From Monomorium pharaonis (taxonomy: Eukaryota > Arthropoda > Insecta > Hymenoptera > Formicidae), in contig NC_050471.1 in assembly GCF_013373865.1 (NCBI RefSeq), forward strand, positions 21,081,333 to 21,145,332: a DNA stretch of 64,000 nt. Direction: 5' to 3'. Of this stretch, positions 41,027 to 51,915 are shown piece by piece (positions within the stretch are counted from its first letter, which is position 1; each line of letters opens with the position of its first letter). Under the pieces are notes generated by a model, which made no database searches, was not told the origin of the DNA, and was given only the letters and a program-made list of their open reading frames with translations. The position numbers and the translations under genes were made by a program.

Positions 41027-43474
41027 TGCACGGTGGGCGGTTTTCTCCTGCAAAAAAGGACCGCCAACTGCGCCGCGCTTCTGGATGACGTATCCGTTGA
41101 GCACCGAAGTCCGCGTGCAGCGGATGACTTCTTGCCGGTTGCTGAACATTCGGTGCTGGATCTTCATTGGAATCCGGAGAGCGACTGCTTTTCACTTATC
41201 GTCCGGCGCCCCCCGTCGATGGTGCCTACGAAGCGGTCGCTGCTGTCTGCCTCGGCGCGGCTGTTTGACCCTCTGAGGTGGTTGGCGTCGGTCACCGTCC
41301 TCGCCAAACTGCTGATCCAGACGACCTGGTTGCAGCAGCTGGATTGGGACACCTCCTTGGCCGCGACCGAGGCCGCTGCCTGGTCTCGGCTCGAGGCCGA
41401 GCTCCATGATCTGGAGGCACTGCGGGTGCCCCGATGGTTTCGAGGCGATGATCCCGCGGCGCGGATCGAGCTCCATGGCTTCTCCGACGCGTCGAAGAGA
41501 GCGTACGCCGCGGTGGTGTACCTTCGCTCGTCGTCGGACGGGGAGACGTCTGTCTTCCTCGTATCTGCAAAGACCAGGGTGGCTCCGCTGAGGCGCGTGC
41601 CTTGTCTGGAACTCTGCGGGGCCGCTCTTCTCGCTGGACTGGTCGCTCACGTGCGGTCGACCTTGGACCTGTCGGACGTGCCTGTTCACCTGTGAACAGA
41701 TTCTACGGTTACTTTAGGCTGGATTCGGGGCCACCCGGCGAGATGGACAACCTACGTCGCCAATAGGGTCGCCGAGATTCAGCGCTCGGTGCCGATTGCC
41801 CGATGGCATCACCTACCTGGCCGGATCAACCCCGCGGACTGCGCTTCTCGCGGGATGCCCCCCCCCCCCGAGAACTGCTCTCTCACACGTTGTGGTGGGA
41901 CGGGCCAGACTTCCTGCGCGGGGATGCTTCGCGGTGGCCGGGGGAGCCGGAACCGTTGACCCTGAGCGACCTTCCGGAGCGACGACCGCTCCCGTGTCTC
42001 GCGACCTCGAGGGCGTCCGAACTGGAAGAGCTCACTCGTTTTTCTTCGCTGCGGAGACTGCTGCGCGTCACGGCTTGGATGCGTCGATGGTCTCGGCTTC
42101 GCGTGATCAGGGCCGCGGAATCGCTGGTGGGATCTGCCCCCTTAAGCGTCGAGGAGTTGCGCATGGCCTTGGAGTGCTGGCTCAGGGTGGTACAAGGCGG
42201 TGCCTTCCTACTGGAGCTCGCGGCCATTGCTGCGGATCGAGCGCTCCACGCTGGGAGCTCGCTCCGGCGTCTCGGCCCGTTGGTGGACTCCCGTGGAATC
42301 TTACGCGTGAGTGGCCGCCTAAAGCATTCGTTGCTCGACGTGGAGCAGCGACATCCGGTAATCCTGCCTCTGGAATCCCACCTAACCTTGCTGGTAGTCG
42401 ATGATAACCATCGACGAACACTTCACGGCGGCACTCAGGCGACGCTGGCAGCGATCCAACAGCAGTACTGGATCCCCGGGGACGACAGCTCGTGAGACGT
42501 TACATTCATCGTTGTACGCGCTGCGCCCGATAGCGGGCGGCGACCCCGCAGCCTATGATGGGCAGTCTGCCCCGAGCGCGAGTCACGCCTGGACGTCACT
42601 TCCTGTGCACTGGAGTGGACTTCGCTGGCCCGGTGCAGCTCCGGACCAGCCGGGGTCGCGGCCATAAAGCGTACAAGGCGTTCCTGGCCGTGTTTGTTTG
42701 TTTTAGTTCCCGGGCGATTCACCTGGAGGTGGTGAGCGACTACACAGCAGATGCCTTCCTGGCGGTCTTCCGCCGCTTCGTATCTCGTCGGGGTCTGTGC
42801 CGGGCTGTCTACAGCGACTGTGGCACCAACTTTGTCGGCGCGGACTCGCAGCTCCGCGCCCTCTTCGAACCAGCCAGGTCCATCGTATATTGGGGAGCCT
42901 GGAGACAGACGGAATACAGTGGCATTTCAATCCACCGGCTGCACCGCACTTTGGTGGATTGTGGGAGGCCGGCGTCAAGTCGGTCAAACACCATCTTCGC
43001 TGAGTGATAGGAGAAACGAAACTCACCTTCGAGGAAATGTCGACGTTCCTGGCTGAGGTAGAGGCGTGCCTCAACTCCCGGCCGCTCCAGGCCTTGACGG
43101 ACGATCCTGACGACCTTGGGGCTTTCACCCCTGGACATTTCCTGGTGGGCGGCCCGCTGAACGCCATCCGCGAGCCTGCGTTGACCGAGGTGCCAGCCAA
43201 CCGCTGGCGGCTGCTTCAGGCTATGCGTGACCACCTGTGGCAGCGGTGGACGCAGGAATACTTGCAGGAGCCGAACTTGAAGGAGGGTCAGCTGTGCCTC
43301 CTCCGGAGCGAGACGACACCACCAACCCGCTGGCCGCTGGCGCGAATCGTGCGCCTGTATCCTGGCGACGACGGGCAGATCCGGATCGTTGACGTGCGGA
43401 CACCTGCTGGGACGCTCACCAGGCCCACCGTGAAGATTGTGCCGCTGCCTGCTGCCGATGCCGCTCTTGAATAG
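41027..43474 (+). pseudogene. BEL-B pol: end of RT, RNase H, integrase, DUF5641-like tail
   Basis: Coding enters in late RT (VLDLHWNPESDCFSL; SLLSASARLFDPLRWLA). RNase H follows (IELHGFSDASKRAYAAVVYL; VPCLELCGAALLA), ending at a TGA at 41694 where the family has Trp before TDSTVTLGWI. A C-run at 41861-41871 shifts the frame. The integrase zinc domain (HPVILPLESH, LHGGTQATLAAIQQQYWIP) and core (VDFAGPVQL near 42617; SDCGTNFVGA near 42812; GGLWEAGVKSVKH near 42950) are spread over three frames. The C-terminal domain (EACLNSRPLQAL, FTPGHFLVGGPLNAI) runs to TAG at 43472. It is clearly BEL/Pao and clearly dead. Confidence 0.92.
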
Positions 43475-43863
43475 TTTCCTTCTCATTTTTTTTCTAAATC
43501 CGTGTCAACTCGTGACCTAGTTTCCGTACATAACATTTCGAACGATAACGATTAATTTGACATTAACAATTCCTATTCGATACCTTTGTTAAAATTTACC
43601 TTTTAATTATGAAAATGTTTCGTTGTTTTTTTTTCTTCGAGTAGAAGTCCTTACTTACCTGACACCGCAATGAGGATCCGTCATTCGCTTGATCTTGTCA
43701 CGCGCACGTGTTTCATCGCCGGTGCGGTCGCATGCCGATCAGCTGATCGCGACTCCGTGGGTCAGGCTAAGTCAAGATCGGCATCCCGCTCGTCGCGATT
43801 CCCGCCTCGTTGAAGAGCAATCACAGCGCCCTGCCGCGGTCGTCTACGACGAGGTGGGCGGGA

Positions 43864-44439
43864 TGTTTCGAAAATAAGCGCAAATAACGTGAAGTATCGG
43901 GCGCTCGCGCTCTCGCTAGCGGCAAGCCAAAGCCCTCAATATTTTGCTCGGCGGCCTCCGCGATTCGTGAATGTCACTGGCGAGCCGCGTGAGATCGATG
44001 GTACGCGGGGACCTGTTGTCAACATCTCGACCTTCTGGAGGAGTCGTGTTCACTCCGTGCTACTTAGTCAGATCTTTGTGTGATCGACTCCTCCGGAGGT
44101 TCGAGGAGACAAGGCTCGTCCGTTGCTTGCGAAGGCAGTGACTCGCTAGACCGTCGTAGAGTACAGAACGCAATTCTGTCTCAGGGGAAAAAAGCGCGCC
44201 TTTTTTTCTCCTCTCGTTGTCGCGCGTGCTACGCGCCGACATTTGCAAGCGGCTACGTTCGCGAATCCCCCCTTGTATTTTGCCAGTCAAAATTAAACGG
44301 AACTGTCTTAAATAAAAACAGTTTTTATTTTCTTCCACTTGATACACGTTTTTTTCTCTCTTCTCATCCTTGCCTGAGCGAACGCCGCGGATCCGCGTTG
44401 TGTCCGATCTCTTTTTTTCCGGAACTTTTTTTCGTGACA
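43864..44439 (+). repeat. BEL-B 3' LTR (576 bp)
   Basis: It begins TGTTTCGAAAATAAGC and ends TTCGTGACA. A purine tract, GAGGTGGGCGGGA, precedes it (43851-43863). The first 110 bases match 40907-41026. A TAAATAAAAACAG near 44310 may be the poly(A) signal. The 43475-43850 interval upstream is 3' untranslated sequence with no ORF I can support. Confidence 0.85.
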
Positions 44440-44612
44440 ATGTACAAGTATTGAAATACTAAAGAAATTAAATGTTATATTTTTTTACATACCAAAAAGG
44501 TAGACAATTATATATATATGTATAATTATATACAATTAATAAAAATTTTTTAAGAACACATGTATACAATACATATAGGTGACACAGATATTTTATACAT
44601 ATTTACATATCA

Positions 44613-45085
44613 TTAATCTTCTTGACGTAAGCCAAGTTGCGTTTGAAGAATATTTATTTGTATTCTTCTTGCTTCTGTTAATCTTTCACCGTGATTAAAA
44701 TGCGCTTTATCTGCTCCATTTATTTCTCCAGCTCGTAGTCTAACACGTTCACGTGCTAAAAGATTACCTGGCAATCTAGCTCTTATCAAAGCTACGGCTT
44801 CACCTTCTTCATCAATATCAAATTCTCTATCCATAAGATTATGACGAAATCGCATATTGTGCAATACAGCACAAGTTATTATTATCTTTGCTGCCATAAT
44901 AGGACTGTAATGAAGTACGCGACGACTTAAAAAACATTTCCATACACTTTTTAAAACTCCAAACATACTCTCTATACAATTTCTTGTAGAGGTATGATAT
45001 TGTGTATATCGCGCTTCTGCATTCCCTTCAGGAGCATTTGTGATTGGAGTTATAAGCCAAGGTTCCAAACTGTAACCTGCATCAC
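44613..45085 (-). pseudogene. PIF/Harbinger transposase (HARBI1-like), last exon
   Basis: The minus strand begins after an intron acceptor (TTTTTTATATAG) at 45086 with GDAGYSLEPWLITPIT, then AEARYTQYHTSTRNCIESMFGVLK, which carries the catalytic Glu of the DDE nuclease, RRVLHYSPIMAAKIIITCAVLHNM, and a C-terminal helical tail to TAA at 44613. The two upstream catalytic Asp residues and the Myb-like partner gene are missing; beyond about 45200 the sequence changes to unrelated GC-rich DNA. It is a 3' fragment of a Harbinger element. The Glu context is intact, unlike the copy at 47511-48811. Confidence 0.85.
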
Positions 45086-45371
45086 CTATATAAAAAACAA
45101 TTATAAATTTCTGTAAGTATAGGTATGTATATTAAATTAATATTAACGATAAAATTATCTAAAAGCCATGTTGATCGATCAACAAAATTATATAGACGTA
45201 TCCTATAGATGTATCATTTCATCTCGTACAGCAGAGTGTCTCCATTGCGACGTTGCTTTCCCCCGGGAACGCCAGGTCCGAGGGGGCTACGCCCAATTAA
45301 ACGGAAATCTCTTTATAGACGGTAACGAGTAACGCTCTCCTAGTTAGATTCGATAATTTACGAGAACGGTA

Positions 45372-45600
45372 GCTTCAGTATTCCTCGAGACTGCTCTCGA
45401 TATGATATCGGTAACTTGCGTACGGTATCCCCCCAATCGCTCGAGACTGCTCTCGAAGCAATAACGGTAACTTGCATACGGTATCTCCCAAATATCGGGC
45501 GAGATTGCTCTCGACACGATAGCGGTAACTTGTATACGGTATCCCCCAATATCGATCGAGATTGCTCTTAATACGATAGCGGTAATTTGCAAGAACTGTA
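45372..45600. repeat. 57-58-bp tandem repeat, four degenerate copies
   Basis: The unit is approximately GAGACTGCTCTCGA, then ATA.CGGTAACTTG, then TACGGTATCCCCCAAT. It begins near 45387, 45445, 45503 and 45560. The block 45086-45371 before it contains Harbinger intron sequence, then GC-rich DNA without features. Confidence 0.75.
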
Positions 45601-47510
45601 TCTTCCCAATACTCTAAATTTTTGGGCGCCAGGCGCGACTTCTCGCGCCACACAATAATCAACGATAATGCGGTAACCAACTAGAAAGCGTTACAAGTGC
45701 CGGTAGCTCTTTTACTCGAGACGTAGAGTGGCGTGGTTTTCATTGAGACGGAAAGTGTGGAGATGTCGGATCGAGGCAGGTCGTAGAAAGATTCGGTACT
45801 CAACTTGTTAAACAATTAAAGAGTCATATTGTATTTCTTTAGTGATAGTGAAAACGGTAACAATGCAACAATGAGCTTACTCAAAGCGTATGCACACAAT
45901 TAATTCACGGATATAACTTTGACAGACGGAAACGAATGATAGACACAAAAATGCGGAAACTATAGAATGGATAATACGAGGCGGGAGGCCGGCGAGGCTC
46001 TCCGCTCGAACAGAGACAAAATTATTAATTGCAGAAACAATTCGCGGTAATAATGATTCTAATATAACTATGACTGTCGGCACCGGCGTAGTCCGAGAGG
46101 GACGTACTCACGTTATCAAATATTCGGGGCCGGTCGGTCCGAGCCCTCGTGCGGCCACAAAACTCTACTCTTTGCTTCGAGTTATTCTACACTAAAACAA
46201 TAACACCAACGGTATCGGATTCCGGATGCCCGCTATCACAATTACAAACGGTATCCGGTCCCGCACGAGGGTTGACCGCCTTATCCGAACCTTACGTATC
46301 GATGGCTGCCGAGTGATGGCCTTACAAAGTGAACGGTGTCCTGGTCTTCGAAGTCCTTAGCGGTAACTCTCGGTATCCTGGGGCTCGTCCTAGTCGACAC
46401 GTATGCTGACACGGCTTGCCGAACAGTGAGGAACCCCGGTCCCGCGCCGGCCGGCCCGAGCCGCCGCGCATGCGCGTACTTCGATTTTCGGTCGATCGCA
46501 CGCCTCGATCCCATGCTGCGCCGCATAGCCTCTCCCAATGTCTCGTGGTCCGCGCGTGACGACTTCCGCCGATGAGAGTGCTCTAGCTCTGCTGTTTTCG
46601 GTTGGCCCGGCTGGCCATGCCGTGACCGAACTGATCTGGGTGGCGGGCGGTTGACAGTTTAACGGTCGCTCCCCCGGTCTGCAGCCCGGTGGCGTGCGCT
46701 CGGCGTGATTCCTTCCAAAAATCTTTTATGTCGCCATGCGGTATCCTAGCTGCCACGGTTTACTTGCGGCAACGGTATCCTTGCGGCTCAGGGCGGTAAC
46801 AAGCAGCGGGGCTCGACGCACGGCTCGGCGGGGAAACTCTTGGCGGGGCACCCCGCCTACTGTCGCTTACTCGCGATACTATTCCCCCGACGGCTGCTCC
46901 TTTTCCGTTCTTTGTACAATAAAAATTGAGCCCTCACTCGGCGCCTTAATCCTAAATATCCTAATGCGGTACCACGAAAACAAAAAAAAGAAAATAAGTG
47001 AAATAAAGTTGCGTCCCCCCTCGGCACGGCGAGGAGGAGCCCCAAACCGACCCCCTCGGTTGGACTTACGCCCTTGTGACAAGCGCGGCCGGACGCGCCA
47101 CGTCACACCATATAAAACTATCATGGACCGTTCCCGAAAATCTGGCATTTATACTTAATATTTCTAATGCCCATTTCTACCAACGCGGTTTAAAAGTTAA
47201 TCCCTAGTGACATTCGGTTAACCAAAGTTTAGCAAAATGTTGGTTTCTACTAATAATAAACTCACGTTTAAACGTATGTAAATCCAGTTTAATTTAAACG
47301 ATCAATATTGACCGTTTAGCATTGTTAAACCACGGTTTAAAAATATAACTATCTAGTTTTTAGAAAAATTGTGTGGTTATATATAAGGTTAATAAAATTA
47401 CATATAATAATTAAAGTAATATAAAGTAAGTAAAAAAGTAAATACATTTAATAAATGATGTAAAAATTTTATGATACAAAAATTTATATTAAAAGTTACA
47501 TATAGGAAAT
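45601..47510. other. GC-rich block and Harbinger 5' flank, no gene found
   Basis: Words CGGTATCC and GCGGTAAC, the core of the preceding tandem repeat, recur across the region (for example near 46210, 46249, 46361, 46739, 46770 and 46793). An AATAAAAATTGAG near 46917 could be a poly(A) signal. Frames are open but show no protein pattern. From about 47160 the DNA is AT-rich, contains GCCCATTTCTACCAACG (47168) and GTTTAAACGT words, and probably belongs to the Harbinger element at 47511. Confidence 0.45.
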
Positions 47511-48811
47511 ATGATGCCCTTTTTATTAAATCTGTTGTTTTCTGATGATGAAGATATTGTGAGACCGATTAGAAGGAGAAAAAGGTTTAAACATCGTATT
47601 AATTATTTCGAAGAGCTTGATGACATTGAATTTATAATGCGATTTCGAATAAGTAAAAGATCTGTGTTATCAGTGTTACAACATATAAGAGAAGAGTTAG
47701 AATTTGCAACAAATAAGTAAGTATAAGAAATGGTTTTATAATTGCAAATATAAATTCTAGTAAACATAAAGGTAATATTAATTTCTTTCTAGAAATAAAG
47801 TTAAATCTCCCATGACACAATTGTTATTGACGCTTCGTGTATATGCCACTGGATCATTTTTAATATCTGCTGGAGATTTTTCGGGTGTGAGCACAACTTC
47901 AGCACATTATATCGTGCACAGAGTCAGTGAAGCCATTGCTAGATTACGACCTCTTTATATTCATTTTCCAAACACGGAAGAAGAAATAAGGAAGGAACAA
48001 CGACAATTCTATAATATTGCACGTTTTCCAAGAGTGATAGGATGTATAGATTGCACACATATCCGTGTCCAATCATTTGGTAAATTATTGTAATATGAGA
48101 TACTATTTATATTATTTGCATTAATTTGCCTGCTATATAATTATTACTACTTACATATTCTTTAATTTTAATTGTTGTATAGGGGGAGAAGATGCTGAGT
48201 TATTTCGTAATAGGAAAGGATACTTTTCTATAAATGCACAAGTAACATGTAACAGCAATTTGCAAATAACGGATATAGTTGCTCGTTGGCAGGGTTCTGT
48301 GCATGATAGCACTATTTTTAATAATAGTCGCTTGAAAGCAAATTTTGAGAATGGTGCATATGATAACGGTTTTTTGTTAGGAGATTCCGCATACCCTTCG
48401 AAACAATATCTTCTAACTCTACTGATAACGACACAAATTGCTGCAGAACGACTTTATAATGAATCACACATTCGTACCCGCAATATAATAAAACGTCTAT
48501 TTGGTGTTTGAAAAAGGAGATTTCCAATTCTAGCTTTGGCAATGCGATATCATTTACAGAGAGTCATGCCTATTATTATTGCAACAGCAGTGCTTCACAA
48601 TATTGCTAAAGAAAATCATAACCCACAACCAGATGATGATCCAAATTTAGATTTACCTGCACCATGGGATTATATGCTAGCGGAATGCAACATTAACCAG
48701 AGAATCAATGACGAGGTTGCTGGTGCAACAATAAGAACAGAACTGATTCATACTTATTTTGCTAAGTATATATGTTTGTTTACAAATATTTTCATATATG
48801 TAATATATTAA
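47511..48811 (+). pseudogene. PIF/Harbinger transposase gene with two introns, catalytic Glu lost
   Basis: Three exons are visible. Exon 1 (47511-47716) encodes an N-terminal FLLNLLFSDDEDIV and RFRISKRSVLSVLQHI. Intron 47717-47792 is GTAAGT...CTAG. Exon 2 (47793-48079) has LLLTLRVYATGSF, SGVSTTSAHYIVHRV and IGCIDCTHI with the first Asp. Intron 48080-48182 is GTAAAT...TATAG. Exon 3 (from 48183) has NRKGYFSINAQ, WQGSVHDSTIFNNS and GDSAYPSKQYLL with the second Asp, then TRNIIKRLFGV. In this family the last motif reads VERLFG; here the catalytic Glu is Lys, followed by TGA where Trp precedes KRRFP. The enzyme would be inactive. Splice sites fit the frame exactly. Confidence 0.88.
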
Positions 48812-49180
48812 AATTTCTTATTTCCAGTAGATTTTGTGTGTATGTGTGTGTTCATACGCTGATATACATACATGAATGCATAAATGATATAATACAAAAA
48901 TATTAGTTTTATATATTACCTCACATAATTTATAATTCTATAAAATACTTCTATTATTAAGAAATATAATTTTTTCAGCATTAGAGTATAAATTGAGGAA
49001 ACCATACATCCCGAGTATAAATTGAAGAAACCATATATCCCGAAATGTTTTACAATTAACATACACGAACAAAAGAGATATTAAAAACTAAAAAAGACAT
49101 AAAGAACATCTAGATATTCTAAAGTCTGAAACTTTCTATCCTGTTGCATGTGTAATAATGAACTGCGTAAGAATCGAATA
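48812..49180. other. AT-rich spacer with a short direct repeat
   Basis: GAGTATAAATTGAAGAAACC-type words occur twice (near 48985 and 49015). No gene. Possibly the 3' part of the Harbinger element. Confidence 0.4.
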
Positions 49181-49782
49181 AAAAATGCAAAAACTTAAAA
49201 ATATATTTAAATATTTAGTAATATATTAATATTATTTCATCTTTTTTAATTTTAGGTACGTTAGAATTAAGAAAATTCTAAATTTAAACAAATTAATGTT
49301 TGTACCATTTTATTTATTAAAATAAAATACAGTTTGAAATTACATTACACATGTATTATGTTTTCATTTAAATACCTTTACTTGTACATAATAAAGTATA
49401 TATTATCAAGAAAATATCTCCCCTTTCTCTCTTTCTCTTTTTCTCTACGCACTCATGTATTTTTTATAAATACTTCGTATTACACCGAACAATAATAAAA
49501 TTAATATATTATCTCGTAGTAAGTACAAAACAAATTAATCTTGTAAAAAAGGAACAGTTCTTATTATATAACGTAACAGTGTTAGACTAATCAAACAAAA
49601 ATAAAATTTAAATGTTATTTTACAAAGTAAAAATATTAATTAAAGTTCTTGTAAAAAAAGAAACAGTTTTAATATAATGTAACATTATGTTAGACTGAAA
49701 AGCTATAAAATATACTAAGTGATAAAAATAAAAAATAGTAAATAATTAAAATTGTTACATGATTTATATATGTATATATATG

Positions 49783-49814
<32 letters not shown>

Positions 49815-49890
49815 TATATAAATGATAAAAATAAAAAATAGTAAATAATTAAAATTGTTACATGATTTATATATGTATATATATATATAT
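49181..49890. repeat. Duplicated AT-rich segment, copy S1 (uninterrupted)
   Basis: This segment recurs at 53674-53753 plus 61101-61640, where BEL-C splits it. The copies differ at only about ten positions over some 600 bases. The insertion point corresponds to GGTAC at 49255-49259, so S1 shows the pre-insertion state. The right end is a TA microsatellite with a 100-bp local duplication (AAATGATAAAAATAAAAAAT near 49718 and 49820). No ORF. Confidence 0.85.
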
Positions 49891-49891
49891 A

Positions 49892-50791
49892 TACCAGGTC
49901 TGTAACTTTAAAATGCGGGTTTTTTCAATAAAAATACGCAATAATTTAGACAAAATGGAAAAAAATATTTTATTCAAAATATCGGCCCTCGCTTTCTACA
50001 CATTTTTGCCATCTAGTAGGCAAATTATGGATGCCATTCTAAAAGAATTGAAAGTTGCGCGAGCCAAACCAGTCGTCGAGCCATTTTTGAACGTTTTCAT
50101 AAGAATGGAAATGCTGCTCGGCAAGTGAGTGTCCCATGGATGAAAACAGGTGGTAGTCGGAAAGAGCAAGGTCTGGTGAGTACGGCGGGTGAGGTAATAT
50201 TTTCCATTCAAGTGCTGCCAGAGTGTTTTTAACCGGTTTTGCTGTGTGACTGGGTGCGTTGTCATGCAGCAAAATCACCTTCCCATGCCTTTGAGCCCAT
50301 TCTGGTCGTTTTTCGACCAACGCATAATTCAAATTGATCATTTGTTGTCGGTAGCGATCAGTATTAACTGTTTCGCCAGGTTTCAGCTTGCAATTCGGTG
50401 TCTTCAAACTTTTTCGGTCGATTTTCACGTTCTTTGTCACTGACATCAAAATCACCACTTCTGAATCGTTTAAACCACCGTTCGCAAGTATTGACAGATA
50501 GAGTATGTGCACCGTATGTTTCCACAAGTATTCGATGTGCTTCTGCTGCTTTTTTCTTCTGATTGAATAAGAAAATCAGCACGTGCCGCAAATGCTCTTT
50601 GTTCGGCTCAAAACTCGACATGTTTACCACCGAAAAAAAAAATGCTACTAACACTTAAACGTTTAAACAAATATGGCGTTTTGAAGCTAACTATCATAGC
50701 TACAAAATGACATATTGGTTATGACACCAGCATATATAGGTTTTGTGCTCTATCTCTTAGAAAAAAACCCGCATTTTAAAGTTACAGACCT

Positions 50792-50795
<4 letters not shown>
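49892..50795. mobile_element. Deleted mariner element (904 bp) in a TA microsatellite
   Basis: Terminal inverted repeats are TACCAGGTCTGTAACTTTAA at 49892 and its complement ending at 50795, extending at least 30 bp (through AAAATGCGGGTTTTTTC). The element sits inside a (TA)n tract, as expected for a TA-targeting transposon. It carries an internally deleted transposase on the minus strand. Confidence 0.9.
49970..50621 (-). pseudogene. Mariner transposase (DD34D type), internally deleted
   Basis: From ATG 50621 the N-terminal DNA-binding domain is recognisable (FLFNQKKKAAEAHRILVETY; CERWFKRFRSGDFDVSDKE) to FEDTELQA. There the sequence jumps, with a frame change, to KLKPGETVNTDRYRQQM, so the second helix-turn-helix and the first catalytic Asp are deleted. 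The remaining core has LLHDNAPSHTA (second Asp) and PYSPDLALSDYHLF (third Asp, 34 residues between). An in-frame TAG at 50039-50041 precedes the C-terminal RWQKCVESEGRYFE. It cannot catalyse transposition but keeps intact ends. Confidence 0.92.
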
Positions 50796-50838
<43 letters not shown>

Positions 50839-50841
<3 letters not shown>

Positions 50842-51909
50842 GGCAGTCACGCCACTCCCGCAGCGCGCCTGGGCTAATGCGCTCACGGCGTACACCGACG
50901 CGTCAACCGACGCGCGCTCACCGCCCACGCCGCGAGTCGCCAGCGGAGCAGTGCGCGACGCAGCCGATAGAGCGGCCGCGGCACTCCGGAGTGAGATGCA
51001 GCGGCCCGGCTATATAAAGACCACCCGCAGCGCTGAAGAATAATCTAAAATTAAGATTCTCAGAGAAAATAACTTGAGACAAGATATTCTCTGTACTCTC
51101 TTTTGTGTGTGACGGGCTTCCCTCTCGGAGTGTGCTCGTCCGAGACGACCTCGGGCCTCCTCATCGGAGTGTGCTCGCAACAGGGCATCCTTCTTGGAGT
51201 GCGCTCTTACCAGGGCCTCATTCGTGGAGTGCGCTCTTACCCGGGCCTCCTTCGTGGAGTGCGCTCTTACCCGGGCCTTCTTCGTGGAGTGCGCTCGCAC
51301 CAGGGTCTCCTTCGGGGAGTGTGCTCTCACCAGGGCTTCCTTCTGGGAGTGTGCTCGACGGCAGCATCCTGCCGCGTAGAAGGAAGACCAACCGGCCGAC
51401 CTAGCCAAAGGAGCGGCCATCATCCCGGATCAAGGACCTAAGAACACCAAGACTCGACCCGGGGGAAACCAAGCTACCATGGAAGCTAATCACCTGGGAC
51501 CTTCCGCCGATTCTACGGACTAACTGGACTCCACGTTTCCTGCAGAACACCACAGGGACACAGACTACGCCGACCCGACCGAAGGTCGACGCCAGCATTC
51601 AGGCCAAGTCTTCCGGCGGTTCCGACGACTCCTGGCCCAGCACACCGTCCGGGAAGTCAAGGACTCCACGGGCCCCCAAGAAGAAAACTCGAAGCAATCG
51701 CGCTAGGGTCCGGGTGAAGCCGCAGGAATTCGACTTGTAAGAAGAATTTGTCGCATCGTTATAAACGCCACCCGACCAACGTGGGACAACCGTCCTTATA
51801 AGGGCGCCTGATAAACCGCCCTTTTCAGGGCGACCAAAGAGCTCCACACGGTGGAACATCTCAAGTGGGGAGTAACACGCTCGTACACTCGATACCAAAC
51901 AACCCCACA
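50839..51909 (+). mobile_element. Solo-LTR-like element (1,071 bp)
   Basis: It starts TGTGGCAGTCACGCC and ends CAACCCCACA, following the TG...CA rule, with TATAT on both sides (50834-50838 and 51910-51914). The flanking duplication is only suggestive because it lies in a TA tract. Inside are a TATA box (GGCTATATAAAGACC near 51008), a 30-bp minisatellite and GC-rich sequence without a credible gene. It may be a solo LTR or a small nonautonomous LTR element; no PBS was recognised. Confidence 0.55.
51110..51365. repeat. 30-bp minisatellite, about eight copies
   Basis: The unit is GGGCCTCCTTCGTGGAGTGC followed by GCTCTTACCC. Since 30 is divisible by three and the unit lacks stops, three plus frames and one minus frame stay open and yield spurious repeat proteins (for example VECALTRASF). 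It sits downstream of the TATA-like box of the LTR-like element. Confidence 0.9.
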
Positions 51910-51915
51910 TATATA

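Larger units (their letters stand above)
40907..44439 (+). mobile_element. BEL-B: internally deleted BEL/Pao element with exact ends
   Basis: Both ends are visible: TGTTTCGAAAATAAGC at 40907 and TTCGTGACA at 44439, flanked by a perfect 5-bp duplication ATGTA (40902-40906 and 44440-44444). A 5' LTR fragment (40907 to about 41026) is near-identical to the start of the 3' LTR, then jumps directly into pol RT. The remaining 5' LTR, leader, gag, protease and most of RT are deleted. The target duplication shows that this was one insertion which deleted internally afterwards or during integration. Confidence 0.9.

Noticed and set aside
41192..43486. Minus-strand ORFs of 165-225 codons over BEL-B pol
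   Set aside because: They are antisense shadows of GC-rich pol coding; no motif, unlike the antisense acidic ORFs, which lie in a gap between genes.
51010..51423. Repeat proteins on both strands in the 30-bp array (VECALTRASF, AHSTKEARVR)
   Set aside because: All arise from one stop-free 30-bp tandem unit; there is no start context or flanking coding signal.
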